Counted from the first letter of the stretch, positions 17,649 to 27,008 are shown. The stretch is DNA of 64,000 bases from Vibrio maerlii (GCF_003415655.1 NZ_QRHC01000002.1:186008-250007); one strand, 5' to 3'. Program-made: numbers and translations. Notes: generated from the letters alone by a model not told the origin.

Positions 17649-17662
17649 TTGCACTCATGCAA
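17649..17662. promoter_or_regulatory. TTGCA-N4-TGCAA palindrome (proximal)
   Basis: TTGCA-CTCA-TGCAA lies about 100 bases upstream of the CoA-transferase A start. A second copy of the same palindrome is 82 bases further out. Likely operator for the BKACE operon. Confidence 0.5.
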
Positions 17663-17730
17663 AGTAAATTAGTAGTGAGATCAATTTTTCGAAGGTTTTG
17701 TGAAGGAAATCTTAAAAATGGATAGCTTTA

Positions 17731-17744
17731 TTGCATCGATGCAA
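17731..17744. promoter_or_regulatory. TTGCA-N4-TGCAA palindrome (distal, fully symmetric)
   Basis: TTGCA-TCGA-TGCAA is a perfect 14-bp palindrome. Its centre is 82 bases from the proximal copy, close to eight helical turns, compatible with looped or cooperative binding. The rest of the 17548-18007 gap shows no further gene. Confidence 0.5.
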
Positions 17745-18007
17745 CGATGAGTTGAATAAACGGGAAATTAAGAGAAATAAAAAACTAAACCGTGACTCAA
17801 GTCACTTGAATAGTTTATCGGTGAATTTCAGCACCAAGAAATAAGCACCGCTAATGACTCAGTGTTTAGTTATTAATAATTAGCGATAATTAACAAAGGT
17901 GACAACAACTCGGAAAATCCGAAGGGATTTTCAATTATAAGCTGCTTTTTAGTAATTAGTTAGCAAGTTAATTTGAATAGGAAATCACACAACAATAATT
18001 AAAAAGT

Positions 18008-18289
18008 ATGAATAAGAAGAACGTTCCTTACCTCTACGCTGCACTCTGGGCCTTGCTATTAAGTGTCTATGGAGGCGCTCGATTTGCTAATGCTGAGACT
18101 CAGCCTTGCATCGATGCATTTCAGCATGAATACCATGAGCAAGTAGCCGTTACGCTCGCAGAATTCGACGAAACCTCTCCTGATCACTACACCGTTGACA
18201 ATGTACTGTTCCAAGGTAACGACGGCAGCTACCACAGAAAAGATGGTATGACTTGCGTTATCACTAACGGTCACGCGGAACTGGACTAA
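18008..18289 (+). CDS. Hypothetical exported protein, 93 residues
   Basis: I do not recognise the family. The first ~29 residues form a signal peptide or single membrane anchor (KKNVPYLYAALWALLLSVYGG...ANA/ET). The mature part is small and acidic and contains two cysteines (in TQPCID and GMTCVI), which could form a disulfide in the periplasm. It is followed after 7 bases by another small ORF, so the two probably form one transcription unit ending at the terminator near 18645. Confidence 0.6.
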   Translation: MNKKNVPYLYAALWALLLSVYGGARFANAETQPCIDAFQHEYHEQVAVTLAEFDETSPDHYTVDNVLFQGNDGSYHRKDGMTCVITNGHAELD

Positions 18290-18296
18290 GATAAGG

Positions 18297-18620
18297 ATGG
18301 CACTTGTGGCACTATCGAAAGAATTCAATAAAGTAAATTCTATCCTGACTTCCTTGATCGATATCGTGAAGGTTCATGGGGTCGAACTGAATAACGAATC
18401 ACTTTACTACATTAGTAAGAAGTTTAAGGAAAAAGTGAACCCTTGTAGTCGTAAAGTTCATTATTACCTGACTTTATACAGTGATGCTGGTGACATGTTG
18501 ATCACGAAAATCGTACACGGCAGTCATTCGCTCGATGTTGGTTTTAAAGATGTTTACGGTAATAGTTTTGGTAATGCTTCTATTACTCATGAAGGCGAAA
18601 TTAAGAACTATCGTATTTAA
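18297..18620 (+). CDS. Hypothetical protein, about 107 residues
   Basis: No family recognised; soluble, basic, mixed alpha/beta composition with one cysteine. The annotated ATG at 18297 abuts AAGG and has poor spacing. A GTG at 18306 sits 9 bases from the same AAGG and may be the true start (104 residues). It lies 7 bases behind the exported 93-residue protein, with a bidirectional terminator following. Confidence 0.55.
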   Translation: MALVALSKEFNKVNSILTSLIDIVKVHGVELNNESLYYISKKFKEKVNPCSRKVHYYLTLYSDAGDMLITKIVHGSHSLDVGFKDVYGNSFGNASITHEGEIKNYRI

Positions 18621-18644
18621 TTCCACTTTTACTTAAATTCGCAA

Positions 18645-18676
18645 AAAGGGAGCCTTGTACGGCTCCCTTTCTATTT
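18645..18676. terminator. Bidirectional intrinsic terminator
   Basis: AAAGGGAGCC and GGCTCCCTTT form a 10-bp stem with loop TTGTAC, T-rich on the plus side and T-rich on the minus side. It separates the plus-strand hypothetical pair from the minus-strand YdcH-type gene. Confidence 0.85.
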
Positions 18677-18699
18677 TAACTTGTCTATTTGTTATCTAA

Positions 18700-18939
18700 C
18701 TAAGCAGTTTGTATACGCTGGAATAAGCTGTCTTTTAGCACTGAACGATCATGCTTAAGCTGATGCATCGCTTCATCGTCTATCGGTGAGTTGCTGAGCT
18801 CTAGATTACGGATCTCTTCATCAAGCTCGTTGTAAGTTTTAGTGTCTTTTGCAAACGCCTCATCCGCTTGTATCAGTTGATTGATTGTTTCTTCTTGTTG
18901 AGGAAACTCGTTTAGTAGAGAGTGATTTTCGCCTAACAT
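18700..18939 (-). CDS. YdcH/DUF465-type small coiled-coil protein
   Basis: 79 residues from the ATG at 18939, which has GGAAGG upstream; the longer frame from 19014 has an unconvincing leader. The sequence begins MLGENHSLLNEFP, with a mostly helical, acidic body (DEEIRNLELSNSPIDDEAMHQLK), as in the YdcH/DUF465 family. The function of that family is not established. The shared 18645-18676 terminator lies just downstream. Confidence 0.75.
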   Translation of the reverse strand: MLGENHSLLNEFPQQEETINQLIQADEAFAKDTKTYNELDEEIRNLELSNSPIDDEAMHQLKHDRSVLKDSLFQRIQTA

Positions 18940-19117
18940 AATTCTTACCTTCCTGTTTTTGTGAACGCCGGAATGAGTTAATGGTGTATTACATAATGCT
19001 AACCCATTGAACATTCTACCGTTTCGTTGGGTTAAATTTAGCGCTCAGCTTCACAAACCTCAATGCAGTAAAACAACAAATGACTTTTTAGATTTCGTTA
19101 ATAATTCAACGAAAAAA

Positions 19118-19142
19118 AAAGGCTTTCATTAAGAAAGCCTTT
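19118..19142 (-). terminator. Intrinsic terminator
   Basis: AAAGGCTTTC and GAAAGCCTTT form a 10-bp stem. On the minus strand it is followed by T-run T8-9. It terminates the 66-residue ORF at 19175-19375. Confidence 0.85.
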
Positions 19143-19174
19143 GGGGGAGTTATCTTTACAGTGTAAATAACTAA

Positions 19175-19375
19175 TCAGCCAACCACAGAAATAGACTGCG
19201 CGTTAGACTGTCGATCAAACTCTACCAGTACTTGAGTGTCCTTATTTTCGAAAACCACATCATCAAAATCAGTTCTTGCTATCTTGAATCCGTTCTGTAC
19301 GAAAATGTTGGTCACCTTGGTACGGTTTTTTGTTTCCATAGCTGAGTAAAACAACGTATTTAATTTTCTTTCCAT
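19175..19375 (-). CDS. Hypothetical protein, 66 residues
   Basis: Small protein without signal peptide; pattern VVFENKDTQVLVEFDRQ suggests a beta-hairpin. I see no strong ribosome-binding site. The strong intrinsic terminator placed 33 bases after its stop supports a real transcript. Family unknown. Confidence 0.5.
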   Translation of the reverse strand: MERKLNTLFYSAMETKNRTKVTNIFVQNGFKIARTDFDDVVFENKDTQVLVEFDRQSNAQSISVVG

Positions 19376-19564
19376 AGTAATTAAGCCCTAACGTTATTAG
19401 TGTTTTGATCTGTTTATATATTAGGCGATATGCCGTGTTATTTTTGTCAAACTTTAATGAATTTTTGGCTACTTTGTCATCACCCAGTCAGGTTAGAAAA
19501 GCCAACAATATAAAATTTAACAATGTATCACTGAGTTAAAGGATACGCATACAGTTACACAAAA

Positions 19565-19596
19565 AAGGCAGATATGTTCGAACAACATATCGGCCT
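19565..19596 (-). terminator. Intrinsic terminator of the DUF2999-type gene
   Basis: Imperfect 12-13-bp stem (AAGGCCGATATGTTG with AACATATCTGCCTT on the minus strand) followed by a T6 run. Confidence 0.8.
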
Positions 19597-19618
19597 TAAT
19601 AAACATAGCTCAACTAAC

Positions 19619-19879
19619 TTATTGTTGCTGTTGCTGCATTTTTTCTTTTGCTTCTTCTACTTTAGAAAAATCTAAGCCTAGCTCTTCAACCGCTTCTTTG
19701 ATGAGAGCCGGGTTTTGCATTACTTGCCCCATTAGAGCTTGCAGTTTGTCTTGTGGAAGACCAAGTTGGCTAATCGTCGCCATCGCTGCTAGTGGGTTTT
19801 GTGTCAACGCTTGAAACACCTCTTTGATTTGTTCGTCGCTGATGTTGTTCTCTTTTAGAAGGGCAATAATTGGGTTCAT
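19619..19879 (-). CDS. DUF2999-like small helical protein
   Basis: 86 residues, entirely helical in appearance, with MNPIIALLKENNISDEQIKE at the start, a Q-rich tail (QQQQQ) and repeated Leu/Met-rich heptad-like segments. I recognise it as resembling the Vibrio DUF2999 family, whose role is unknown. An intrinsic terminator follows the stop codon closely and a TTTAAGGTAATG-type ribosome-binding site precedes the ATG. Confidence 0.7.
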   Translation of the reverse strand: MNPIIALLKENNISDEQIKEVFQALTQNPLAAMATISQLGLPQDKLQALMGQVMQNPALIKEAVEELGLDFSKVEEAKEKMQQQQQ

Positions 19880-20094
19880 TACATTACCTTTATTGGGCGT
19901 TTGGCCCGTTCAATGTGAAACATGTGATGAAGTCTATCACTTCAATGTTTTTGGACAACTGAAAGTGATCGCCACTTAAAAAACTCAACTTATCTTTCCT
20001 TACATTTCATCCATTGATTGCGATCAACTAAACACACAAACTAACCGTCTCGAAATCCGATAATTCCTGCCCTATTAAATAGAATCAGAACAAT

Positions 20095-20613
20095 ATGAAA
20101 CCAAAAGGATTTACACTCATAGAGTTAATCGTCGTCACCATAGTGCTTGGCATCTTAGCCATCACTGCACTGCCGCGATTTATGAATTTCACAGATAATG
20201 CGCGTATTTCATCACTGGAATCTTTAAGAGGAATGGCAAGGGAAGTGATGAATAATGTGGAAGCAATACAAAACATCGAGAGCAGAGTTATCTATAAAGA
20301 TGACGGGCAAACGCCGGAGTTTGTTCGATATACAGATAGTATGGATTTCTTGCTAACTGAAGTGAGTGGCAACTACCGCTTAGAGGTGGGGGAGATCTGT
20401 CGCGCTATTGGTTTAATCGATGAAAGGTTAGGCCAAGCAAATGGTGACAAGGATAGAGACTCTCGTGATGGACGATATAAATGCAAGTATCAAAACAGTG
20501 ACAACCTTTATATCATCGACCTACAAAATAAAGATTATTGCTTAGAGTTTAAGAAGTCCAATACTGGCACCATCTACAATGATGCGAGTGCTCAAAATAA
20601 ATGTGGGCAATAA
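20095..20613 (+). CDS. Type IV prepilin-like/pseudopilin protein (orphan)
   Basis: 172 residues. A short basic leader MKPKG is followed by FTLIELIVV, giving the prepilin-peptidase site G5/F6 with Glu at mature position +5, then a long hydrophobic helix and a soluble C-terminal head with three or four cysteines. The family forms pili or type II secretion pseudopili in the inner membrane. No assembly ATPase, platform protein or prepilin peptidase lies nearby, so it would depend on machinery encoded elsewhere. It resembles MSHA-type pilins in length. Confidence 0.85.
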   Translation: MKPKGFTLIELIVVTIVLGILAITALPRFMNFTDNARISSLESLRGMAREVMNNVEAIQNIESRVIYKDDGQTPEFVRYTDSMDFLLTEVSGNYRLEVGEICRAIGLIDERLGQANGDKDRDSRDGRYKCKYQNSDNLYIIDLQNKDYCLEFKKSNTGTIYNDASAQNKCGQ

Positions 20614-20648
20614 TCTCCTACAGCTGACTCTTAATTGTCATTACTCTA

Positions 20649-20673
20649 TGCCTCAAAATGTATACTTGAGGCA
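20649..20673 (+). terminator. Hairpin after the pilin gene
   Basis: TGCCTCAA and TTGAGGCA form an 8-bp stem, followed by TGTTTACTTCC. It overlaps the first possible ATG of the phosphatase frame (20673), which favours the later start at 20715. Confidence 0.4.
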
Positions 20674-20714
20674 TGTTTACTTCCTCATTCCGCTCGCTTG
20701 CAACTGGACGCACC

Positions 20715-21515
20715 ATGACAGCTACAAAACAACTACTCGCTTCAGACTACGATAAAACCTTTTTCTATAAAGCTAACCCACAAGCACTGCCAGAAAACCT
20801 GGCAGCGGTAGAACAATGGCAGAAAGCAGGGAACCTGTTTGCGATCAGTACGGGTCGAGACGCTGCGAGCATGCTCTATGAACAAACGCACAAGGGTGTC
20901 CAATTTGATTACCTTGTTGCTTTGAATGGTTCATTCATCATTGATGGCAACAAAGAGGTGATATTCAAGCAAGCTCTCCCTCACTCAATTGCCCAATCAC
21001 TCGTCTCGGATATTCGTGAAGAATTTAATGACGAGCTTATTGTTTCAAACGGCTTCAATGGGTGTAACTTCACCAATCGACAGCTAAGCCAAAGTGACCC
21101 TGCTGCTGCTGAGATTTTCCACAGAAACTCGCAAATCTATACCCGTACTATCGAGCAAGCGCTGGAGCATGAAGTGTATCTCGTTGGCTGCTTAGCAGAG
21201 GATCAAGACAAGGCACAGGCAATCAGAACACGCATTCTTGAAAAACACGAAGACGATGTCGAGGTGTTCATTAACCTCAACTACATTAACATCGTGCCGA
21301 AAGGTATTTCCAAGGCAAGTGGTATCGAGTTCATCATGAAACACGCTCAATTAGAGCATACGCAAGTCTCAGTCATTGGCGATGACTTCAATGACATTCC
21401 TATGATTCAAGCCTTCCGCGGGTTTGCTGTACCTAACGCGACACCTGCTCTCGTTGAGTATGCCGAAGGCACCGTCGAAACAGTGGCTGAGTTGATTCAT
21501 AGCCTCAGCAAGTAA
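20715..21515 (+). CDS. HAD-family (Cof-type) sugar-phosphatase-like protein
   Basis: 266 residues from ATG 20715 (MTATKQLLASDYDKT), which places the nucleophile Asp11 and Asp13 of the DxDxT motif near the N-terminus as in Cof-type HADs. Further motifs are ISTGR (motif II), a conserved Lys (KGISKASG) and GDDFNDIPMI (motif IV). These enzymes dephosphorylate sugar phosphates or flavin/PLP-type metabolites in the cytosol. An in-frame ATG at 20673 would add 14 residues but lies in a hairpin. Neighbours give no clue to substrate. Confidence 0.88.
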   Translation: MTATKQLLASDYDKTFFYKANPQALPENLAAVEQWQKAGNLFAISTGRDAASMLYEQTHKGVQFDYLVALNGSFIIDGNKEVIFKQALPHSIAQSLVSDIREEFNDELIVSNGFNGCNFTNRQLSQSDPAAAEIFHRNSQIYTRTIEQALEHEVYLVGCLAEDQDKAQAIRTRILEKHEDDVEVFINLNYINIVPKGISKASGIEFIMKHAQLEHTQVSVIGDDFNDIPMIQAFRGFAVPNATPALVEYAEGTVETVAELIHSLSK

Positions 21516-21598
21516 GCCTCCCCCGTTAGTCCCTGATTCTTATTCTCACGTAAGATCTTGCGCTAATCTTAATAAGAGCGAATCAGGGAGCACCAGCA

Positions 21599-22030
21599 AT
21601 GAACACTTTCAAACACATTACTTTATCTGTGCTGCTGGCTTCGGTCCCCAGTCTAGCGGCTCAGAGATCAGCGACAGAATGGTATCAACAAGGCATTGAA
21701 GCCAAATATCGCATCAAAGACGCTGTTGCTATTGAGAGCTTTGAACAGGCTGCAAACCTTGGACACACTGAATCTCAATACGAGCTTGCTATGTTGCTGC
21801 TCAACCAAGAACTCATTCAAGGTAAAAGTCATGACGAGAGTATCTCGTGGCTCACTCAAGCGGCAAAGAATAATCACTCAAAGGCGCAATATGAGCTCGC
21901 AATGTTCTACATGGACGAATACGAAAATCCAAATTCCGAACAACTCGTCAATAAGTGGATGACTGAAGCGGCGAGCAATAACCACCAAGACGCAGTTGCT
22001 TGGGTGGCTAAAACTAAACCCTCCAACTAG
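21599..22030 (+). CDS. Exported Sel1-repeat protein
   Basis: 143 residues. A Sec signal peptide (residues 1-21, ending SLAA) is followed by Sel1-like alpha/alpha repeats around LGHTESQYELAMLL, HSKAQYELAMFYM and NNHQDAVAWVAK. Such repeats mediate protein-protein contacts in the periplasm. A CAGGGAGC ribosome-binding site precedes the ATG. No partner is apparent. Confidence 0.82.
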   Translation: MNTFKHITLSVLLASVPSLAAQRSATEWYQQGIEAKYRIKDAVAIESFEQAANLGHTESQYELAMLLLNQELIQGKSHDESISWLTQAAKNNHSKAQYELAMFYMDEYENPNSEQLVNKWMTEAASNNHQDAVAWVAKTKPSN

Positions 22031-22055
22031 TGTTCATAGCTCAAAGCACGTTTCA

Positions 22056-22253
22056 TCAATCTTTCTTTTGCGCATAACGCAACGCAAAGATACACAGACC
22101 CATCATGACAAACGGGATAGCTGCTGCGACGTATTCTGTCCAGATAAAACCCATAAACGCTTTGGTTAGGATGACGTGACCAATGACTAACAGCAGTGCG
22201 CACACGATGGCGACTACAATCAACTTAATTTCATTATTCTTTTGCTTGTCCAT
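22056..22253 (-). CDS. Small two-helix inner-membrane protein
   Basis: 65 residues when started at MDKQKNNEIK (22253); the frame can be extended to 22283 but those residues look untranslated. Two transmembrane segments (residues ~10-30 and ~36-56) and charged ends (NNEIK, QKKD). Family not recognised. Confidence 0.65.
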   Translation of the reverse strand: MDKQKNNEIKLIVVAIVCALLLVIGHVILTKAFMGFIWTEYVAAAIPFVMMGLCIFALRYAQKKD

Positions 22254-22351
22254 TCGCTTCCTCCAATGAGTTAATAACGTCATTAAATCATGGAGAGAAC
22301 AAACTGTTAGCGTACAGTTTTACCTATAACCATCCGAACAGTTACCCCACC

Positions 22352-23761
22352 TTAAGAACGATGCTCTGATAGTGCTTTTCCTAACTGTGTTAATGCAGAC
22401 TGTCTTTGCTCTGTCATTGAATAGGAGAAGTTGAGTCGAATCCCTTTGATTGCAGAGTGCGATTGATGTGCAACAAACAGCTCATTCGTTGCTATCGGCC
22501 ATTGAGCCTCTTTCATCTTATCTTTGATAGCATGTATATCCACACTTTCAGGGAGATAGAGCCACACAAAGTAACCCCCTTGTGGTTGGCTCAGTTCAAC
22601 ATCGTCAGGCAGAACATTGAGCATCCAGTTTCGAAACTCTTCATAACGGCTAACAAACTCTCGGCGTAATTTTCTCAGATGATTATCGTAGCTCTCGTAA
22701 GTCAGGTAATGCGCAACACCGGCTTGAATTGGCGCACTGGTCGAGAGTGTTGAAAGCAGCTGGCTTTTCTGAACTTGTTCATTAAATCTTTGATTAACTA
22801 GCCAACCGACGCGATAGCCTGGGCATAAGCTCTTTGAGAATGAGCTACAGAGCAAGACTCGATCTTCGCGATCAAACGCTTTAAGAGGCTTTTGTGGCTG
22901 CTCATCGTCGTATTGCAGTTCACCGTACACATCGTCTTCCACAATGAAAAAGTCATGCTGGTTCGCAAGCTCAACAATCGCCCGCTTCTTTTCATCGCTC
23001 AAACTTAACCCTGTTGGGTTCTGAAATGAAGACATTAACCAGCACGCTTTAATGTCATGAGAGTCAAGTCGCTCCTTAAGGCGTTCAATACTTAAACCAC
23101 CACCCTTTTCGATTGGTACTTCAATAGGAATGAGACCCAGCTTTTCAACCGCTTGCAGAGCACCATAAAACACGGGAGATTCAATAATCACCTTGTCTCC
23201 AGGGTTTGTGACGGCTTGCAAACTCAAGTTCAGTGCCTCCATAGCACCAGAGGTGATCACGATATCTTGAGAACTGATGTGGAGTCCTCTTTTGGCATAA
23301 CGCTGAGCGATGAGTCGACGCAGTGTCGGATTTCCTGGAGGCAAGTGTGGCTCGCTTTGGGAGGTCACCATTTTACGGGTTGCGTTAGCTAAGCTTTTCG
23401 CCAAATCTGCCATCGGAAACAAATCAGGATCAGGGAAAGCCGAACTGAATGGTTGTGCTGATTCAGAACTGCTAGTTTTAAGAAACTGGAATAGTTGATC
23501 ATCAAAAAGAGCGCGCTGCTCTGCTTTTTGTTGGTGACTTTTATCTACAAGATGAAGGTTCGCTACGTAATAACCGGATTGCGGCTTTGCAGTGATCCAG
23601 CCTTGTGCTTCTAGCAGCTGATAGGCTTGAAGGATCGTACTATTGCTTGCTTCAAAGCTCTTGCAGCTCACACGGATTGAAGGGATTTTCTCGCCGACTC
23701 TCCATACTCCTTGCTCTATTTGGCTAATTATCTGTTGTGCAATTTGCTGATAACGAGTCAT
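22352..23761 (-). CDS. MocR-type GntR regulator with aminotransferase-like domain
   Basis: About 469 residues: N-terminal GntR winged helix (residues ~1-70, RYQQIAQQIISQIEQGVWRVGEKIPSIR) joined to a fold-type-I PLP domain. PLP landmarks are visible: ITSGAMEALNLSL, the Asp of VEDDVYGEL, and the lysine in SSFSKSLCPGYRVGW. MocR regulators sense PLP, amino acids or amines and usually control a divergent gene. Here the upstream neighbour is the ahpF 3' end, so its target is not obvious. An alternative start at 23773 adds four residues. Confidence 0.92.
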   Translation of the reverse strand: MTRYQQIAQQIISQIEQGVWRVGEKIPSIRVSCKSFEASNSTILQAYQLLEAQGWITAKPQSGYYVANLHLVDKSHQQKAEQRALFDDQLFQFLKTSSSESAQPFSSAFPDPDLFPMADLAKSLANATRKMVTSQSEPHLPPGNPTLRRLIAQRYAKRGLHISSQDIVITSGAMEALNLSLQAVTNPGDKVIIESPVFYGALQAVEKLGLIPIEVPIEKGGGLSIERLKERLDSHDIKACWLMSSFQNPTGLSLSDEKKRAIVELANQHDFFIVEDDVYGELQYDDEQPQKPLKAFDREDRVLLCSSFSKSLCPGYRVGWLVNQRFNEQVQKSQLLSTLSTSAPIQAGVAHYLTYESYDNHLRKLRREFVSRYEEFRNWMLNVLPDDVELSQPQGGYFVWLYLPESVDIHAIKDKMKEAQWPIATNELFVAHQSHSAIKGIRLNFSYSMTEQRQSALTQLGKALSEHRS

Positions 23762-23900
23762 CACGTATCCCATCTAGTCTGATGGATACAACATATACCA
23801 TTGAAATGGTTAATCAACCCAGCGATGAAACCACAACGAAAAAGCCACTCTCTTCATATTCGAAGAGAGTTGCTTTAATCTTTATAACCCGTGGTGCTTA

Positions 23901-25493
23901 TTACGCCATTTCTGCAACGGCTTCAGGAGCTGGGTTACGGATTAGGTAATCAAAGGCACCTAAGCTTGCTTTCGCGCCTTCACCCATCGCAATGATGATT
24001 TGCTTGTAAGGAACCGTTGTTACGTCACCCGCTGCGAACACACCGTTCATTGATGTTGCACCGTGCGCATCGATTTCAATCTCACCGCGTGGTGATAGCT
24101 CAACCTTGGTGCCTTTCAGCCATTCGCTGTTTGGCATTAGACCGATTTGAACAAAGATACCTGCTAATTCAATTTGCTTTAGCTCATCGGTGTTACGGTC
24201 TTTGTACTCTAGACCTGTCACACGGTTACCATCGCCAAGCACTTGTGTTGTTTGTGCCATTTTGATGATCTCGATGTTTGGTGTTGCGTTGGCTTTGTCG
24301 ATAAGCACTTGGTCAGCGCGAAGCGTGTCAGCAAACTCTAGAACCGTTACGTGCTCTACAATACCTGCAAGGTCGATTGCTGCCTCGATACCTGAGTTAC
24401 CACCACCGATTACAGCCGTTTTCTTGCCTTTGAACAGTGGGCCATCACAGTGTGGGCAGTACGCTACACCTTTGTTGCGGTACTCTTGCTCGCCTGGGAC
24501 GTTCATTTCACGCCAGCGTGCACCGGTACTTGTGATAACCGTGCGAGCTTTTAGTACTGCGCCGCTCTCTAGCTCAACGTGGATGTAACCATCTTCCGTC
24601 TCTTCTGCATCGATAATGTTGGCAGCGCGTTGCTCTGTCATCACCTCGACACCATACTCTTTTACGTGCTCTTCTAGGCTTGCCACCAGCTTAGGTCCCG
24701 TTGTCGCTTTCACTGAGATGAAGTTCTCAATCGCCATCGTATCCATTACCTGACCACCAAATCGGTCTGCAACCACACCAGTGCGAATACCTTTACGAGC
24801 TGCGTAAATTGCTGCTGAAGAACCTGCAGGGCCACCACCAACAACCAGAACATCAAATGGTGCTTGCTCGTTTAGGCTTGCCGCTTTCTTCTCTGCAGCG
24901 CCTGAGTCCACCTTGTTTAGGATTTCAGCCAGAGACATACGACCTTGGCCGAATAGCTCACCATTAATGAATACGCTTGGTACCGCCATGATGTCGCGAG
25001 ACTTCACTTCGTCTTGGAACGCTGCGCCATCAATCATGGTTGTTTTGATTAGCGGGTTGATTGCCGACATCATGTTGAATGCCTGAACCACCTCTGGACA
25101 GTTCTGACACGATAGTGAGATAAAGATTTCAACGTTTAGCTCACTGTCTAGTTCTTTGATTTGCTCGATTACGTCCGCTTCAAGCTTGATTGGGTGACCA
25201 CCGCTATGAAGCAGAGCCAACACTAGAGATGTAAACTCGTGACCCATTGGCAGACCAGCAAAGCCGATTGCAGTGCCTTTTTCTTGATTCACTACCTGCA
25301 TGATTGGCTTACGCGCACTTGCATTGTCATCACGCGTCACCTCAATTTTTCCTGTTAGAGACGCGATGTCATTGGCTAGAGCTTCAAGCTTTGTTGCTGT
25401 CTCACTGCTATCAAGACTCAGTACAAGCTGTACATTTGTTTTTAGGTTTTCTAGGTATGCTTTAAGCTGCTGCTTCATTGCTTGGTCTAACAT
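23901..25493 (-). CDS. ahpF: Alkyl hydroperoxide reductase subunit F
   Basis: 530 residues, slightly longer than the typical ~520. Domain order: N-terminal tandem thioredoxin folds with CQNC, then FAD domain ([12 protein letters not shown]), the redox CPHC of the thioredoxin-reductase-like part ([11 protein letters not shown]), NADH domain ([13 protein letters not shown]) and GVFAAGDVT. It reduces AhpC with NADH. GGAAGG precedes the ATG. It lies far from any ahpC gene, but shares with all three an OxyR operator (25587-25623) and leader hairpin. The divergent amidohydrolase starts on the other side of that operator. Confidence 0.97.
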   Translation of the reverse strand: MLDQAMKQQLKAYLENLKTNVQLVLSLDSSETATKLEALANDIASLTGKIEVTRDDNASARKPIMQVVNQEKGTAIGFAGLPMGHEFTSLVLALLHSGGHPIKLEADVIEQIKELDSELNVEIFISLSCQNCPEVVQAFNMMSAINPLIKTTMIDGAAFQDEVKSRDIMAVPSVFINGELFGQGRMSLAEILNKVDSGAAEKKAASLNEQAPFDVLVVGGGPAGSSAAIYAARKGIRTGVVADRFGGQVMDTMAIENFISVKATTGPKLVASLEEHVKEYGVEVMTEQRAANIIDAEETEDGYIHVELESGAVLKARTVITSTGARWREMNVPGEQEYRNKGVAYCPHCDGPLFKGKKTAVIGGGNSGIEAAIDLAGIVEHVTVLEFADTLRADQVLIDKANATPNIEIIKMAQTTQVLGDGNRVTGLEYKDRNTDELKQIELAGIFVQIGLMPNSEWLKGTKVELSPRGEIEIDAHGATSMNGVFAAGDVTTVPYKQIIIAMGEGAKASLGAFDYLIRNPAPEAVAEMA

Positions 25494-25533
25494 AATCGAG
25501 CCTTCCGAATTTCTTTAAAATCTGTTTTGTGAT

Positions 25534-25547
25534 GCGCTTTCCTGCGC
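25534..25547 (-). ncRNA. GGA-loop leader hairpin of ahpF
   Basis: Read on the minus strand the leader contains GCGC-AGGAAA-GCGC, a 4-bp stem with a six-base loop. It sits about 40-55 bases upstream of the ATG and just downstream of a TATAAC -10-like element. The same fold occurs in all three ahpC leaders. Confidence 0.45.
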
Positions 25548-25586
25548 TGTTGAGGTTATATTGCCTCGATACCGTAAATTGGTAAA

Positions 25587-25623
25587 TTCGAACGTTTCTA
25601 TCGTTTTAGTAGGCAAAACCTAT
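25587..25623. promoter_or_regulatory. OxyR operator, ahpF/amidohydrolase intergenic region
   Basis: Four quarter-sites read TTCG-N7-CTAT-N7-GTAG-N7-CTAT, matching the extended OxyR tetramer pattern ATAG-N7-CTAT-N7-ATAG-N7-CTAT with all three 7-base spacers intact. It lies about 95 bases upstream of ahpF. Confidence 0.8.
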
Positions 25624-25742
25624 CATTAAATATTTAGTGCTCCTCTTGTTTAAAATGTCACCAAATGGCAATTCTTCATCATGCTCAATCCCTATTATGA
25701 CGCCATCAGCTGAGTGAGCTGACGACCAAATTAGAGGCATAA

Positions 25743-27008
25743 ATGATGAAAAAGCTAATTGTTAACGCGAATGTTTTTAACGGCACTGACGACAAACTGA
25801 TCAAGGATGTATCTGTACTGGTTGAAGATAACCTAATCACGAAAATTGGTGATATAGCCCCATCAACGGCAGACGAAATTATCGATGCGCAAGGTGGTAC
25901 GGTGATGCCAGGTCTGATTGATGCTCACGTACATATCACCCTATCAGCGGGTTTTAACGTCTTGGACGCAATGACTCGTGAAGAGATGGCAATTCGCTCA
26001 GCTAAGATTTCTCAAGAGATGTTGATGCGCGGCTTTACCACTTGTCGTGATGTAGGCGGTAACACATTAGGTCTGAAAAATGCTATCGACAGCGGCTATG
26101 CGACAGGCCCACGAATCTTGCCATCACAAGCAGCGATTTCTCAAACATGTGGTCACTCTGACTACCGTCAAAACCAAGCGCAAGAGCGTCTAGCAAACGG
26201 TCATGAAGACTCACCTCTAATGAAATCTGGAACGTTTAAAGTGGCAGATGGTCGTGCAGAAGTGATGAAAGCGGTGCGTGAGCAGTTATTTAAAGGCGCT
26301 TCTCAAATTAAGATTATGGCCGGTGGAGGTGCTTCATCAACCTTCGACCCACTAGACACACTGCAATTTACTCTTGATGAGATGAAGGCAGCGGTTGAAG
26401 CCGCTGAGGATTACGGTACTTACGTCGCAGCGCACATTCATACTATTCCTGCAATGAAACGCGCAGCAGAAGCGGGGGTGAAATGTTTTGAGCACGCAAC
26501 CATTATGGATGACGAAGTCGCGCAGATCATCAAAGAGAAAGATATTTGGGTGGTTCCTTCTTACTTCACGTCTTCATTGATTGCAGAGCGCAAGATCCCA
26601 CTACCAAACGAAGAGACGTACAAAAAGACCGAGCGTGTGGGTAAAGCGATGTTTAAATCGGCTGAGCTTATTAAGAAGTACGGCATTGAGAATCTAGCCT
26701 ACGGCACAGACTGTGTAGGCACAGCCAATGTTCATGAAACTCAAATGCAAGAGCTAGGTGCGATTGAGCAAACATTCGATACTATCACTGCACTTCGCAT
26801 GGCAACGTCAAACTGTGGTCGTCTATTTGAAATGTCGACATACCAGCACCCTTACCAAGCAGGTAAGCTAGGTCAAATCGTTGAAGGTGCATACGCTGAC
26901 CTACTGATCATCGATGGTAACCCGCTAGACGGCGTGGATTGTGTAATGAGTGATGAAGCGAAGAAAGTCATCATGAAAGACGGTGTGGTGTACAAAAATA
27001 CGCTGTAA
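25743..27008 (+). CDS. Amidohydrolase-family protein (metal-dependent)
   Basis: 421 residues. The HxH metal motif is His62/His64 (DAHVHITLS); a probable carboxylated Lys lies in QIKIMAGGG, further His in AAHIHT and FEHATIMDD, and the Asp in YGTDCVG. The set is typical of the imidazolonepropionase/Xaa-Pro-dipeptidase-like branch. AGAGG precedes an ATGATG pair. It is divergent from ahpF and shares its regulatory region, so peroxide co-regulation is possible though not expected from function. Confidence 0.9.
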   Translation: MMKKLIVNANVFNGTDDKLIKDVSVLVEDNLITKIGDIAPSTADEIIDAQGGTVMPGLIDAHVHITLSAGFNVLDAMTREEMAIRSAKISQEMLMRGFTTCRDVGGNTLGLKNAIDSGYATGPRILPSQAAISQTCGHSDYRQNQAQERLANGHEDSPLMKSGTFKVADGRAEVMKAVREQLFKGASQIKIMAGGGASSTFDPLDTLQFTLDEMKAAVEAAEDYGTYVAAHIHTIPAMKRAAEAGVKCFEHATIMDDEVAQIIKEKDIWVVPSYFTSSLIAERKIPLPNEETYKKTERVGKAMFKSAELIKKYGIENLAYGTDCVGTANVHETQMQELGAIEQTFDTITALRMATSNCGRLFEMSTYQHPYQAGKLGQIVEGAYADLLIIDGNPLDGVDCVMSDEAKKVIMKDGVVYKNTL

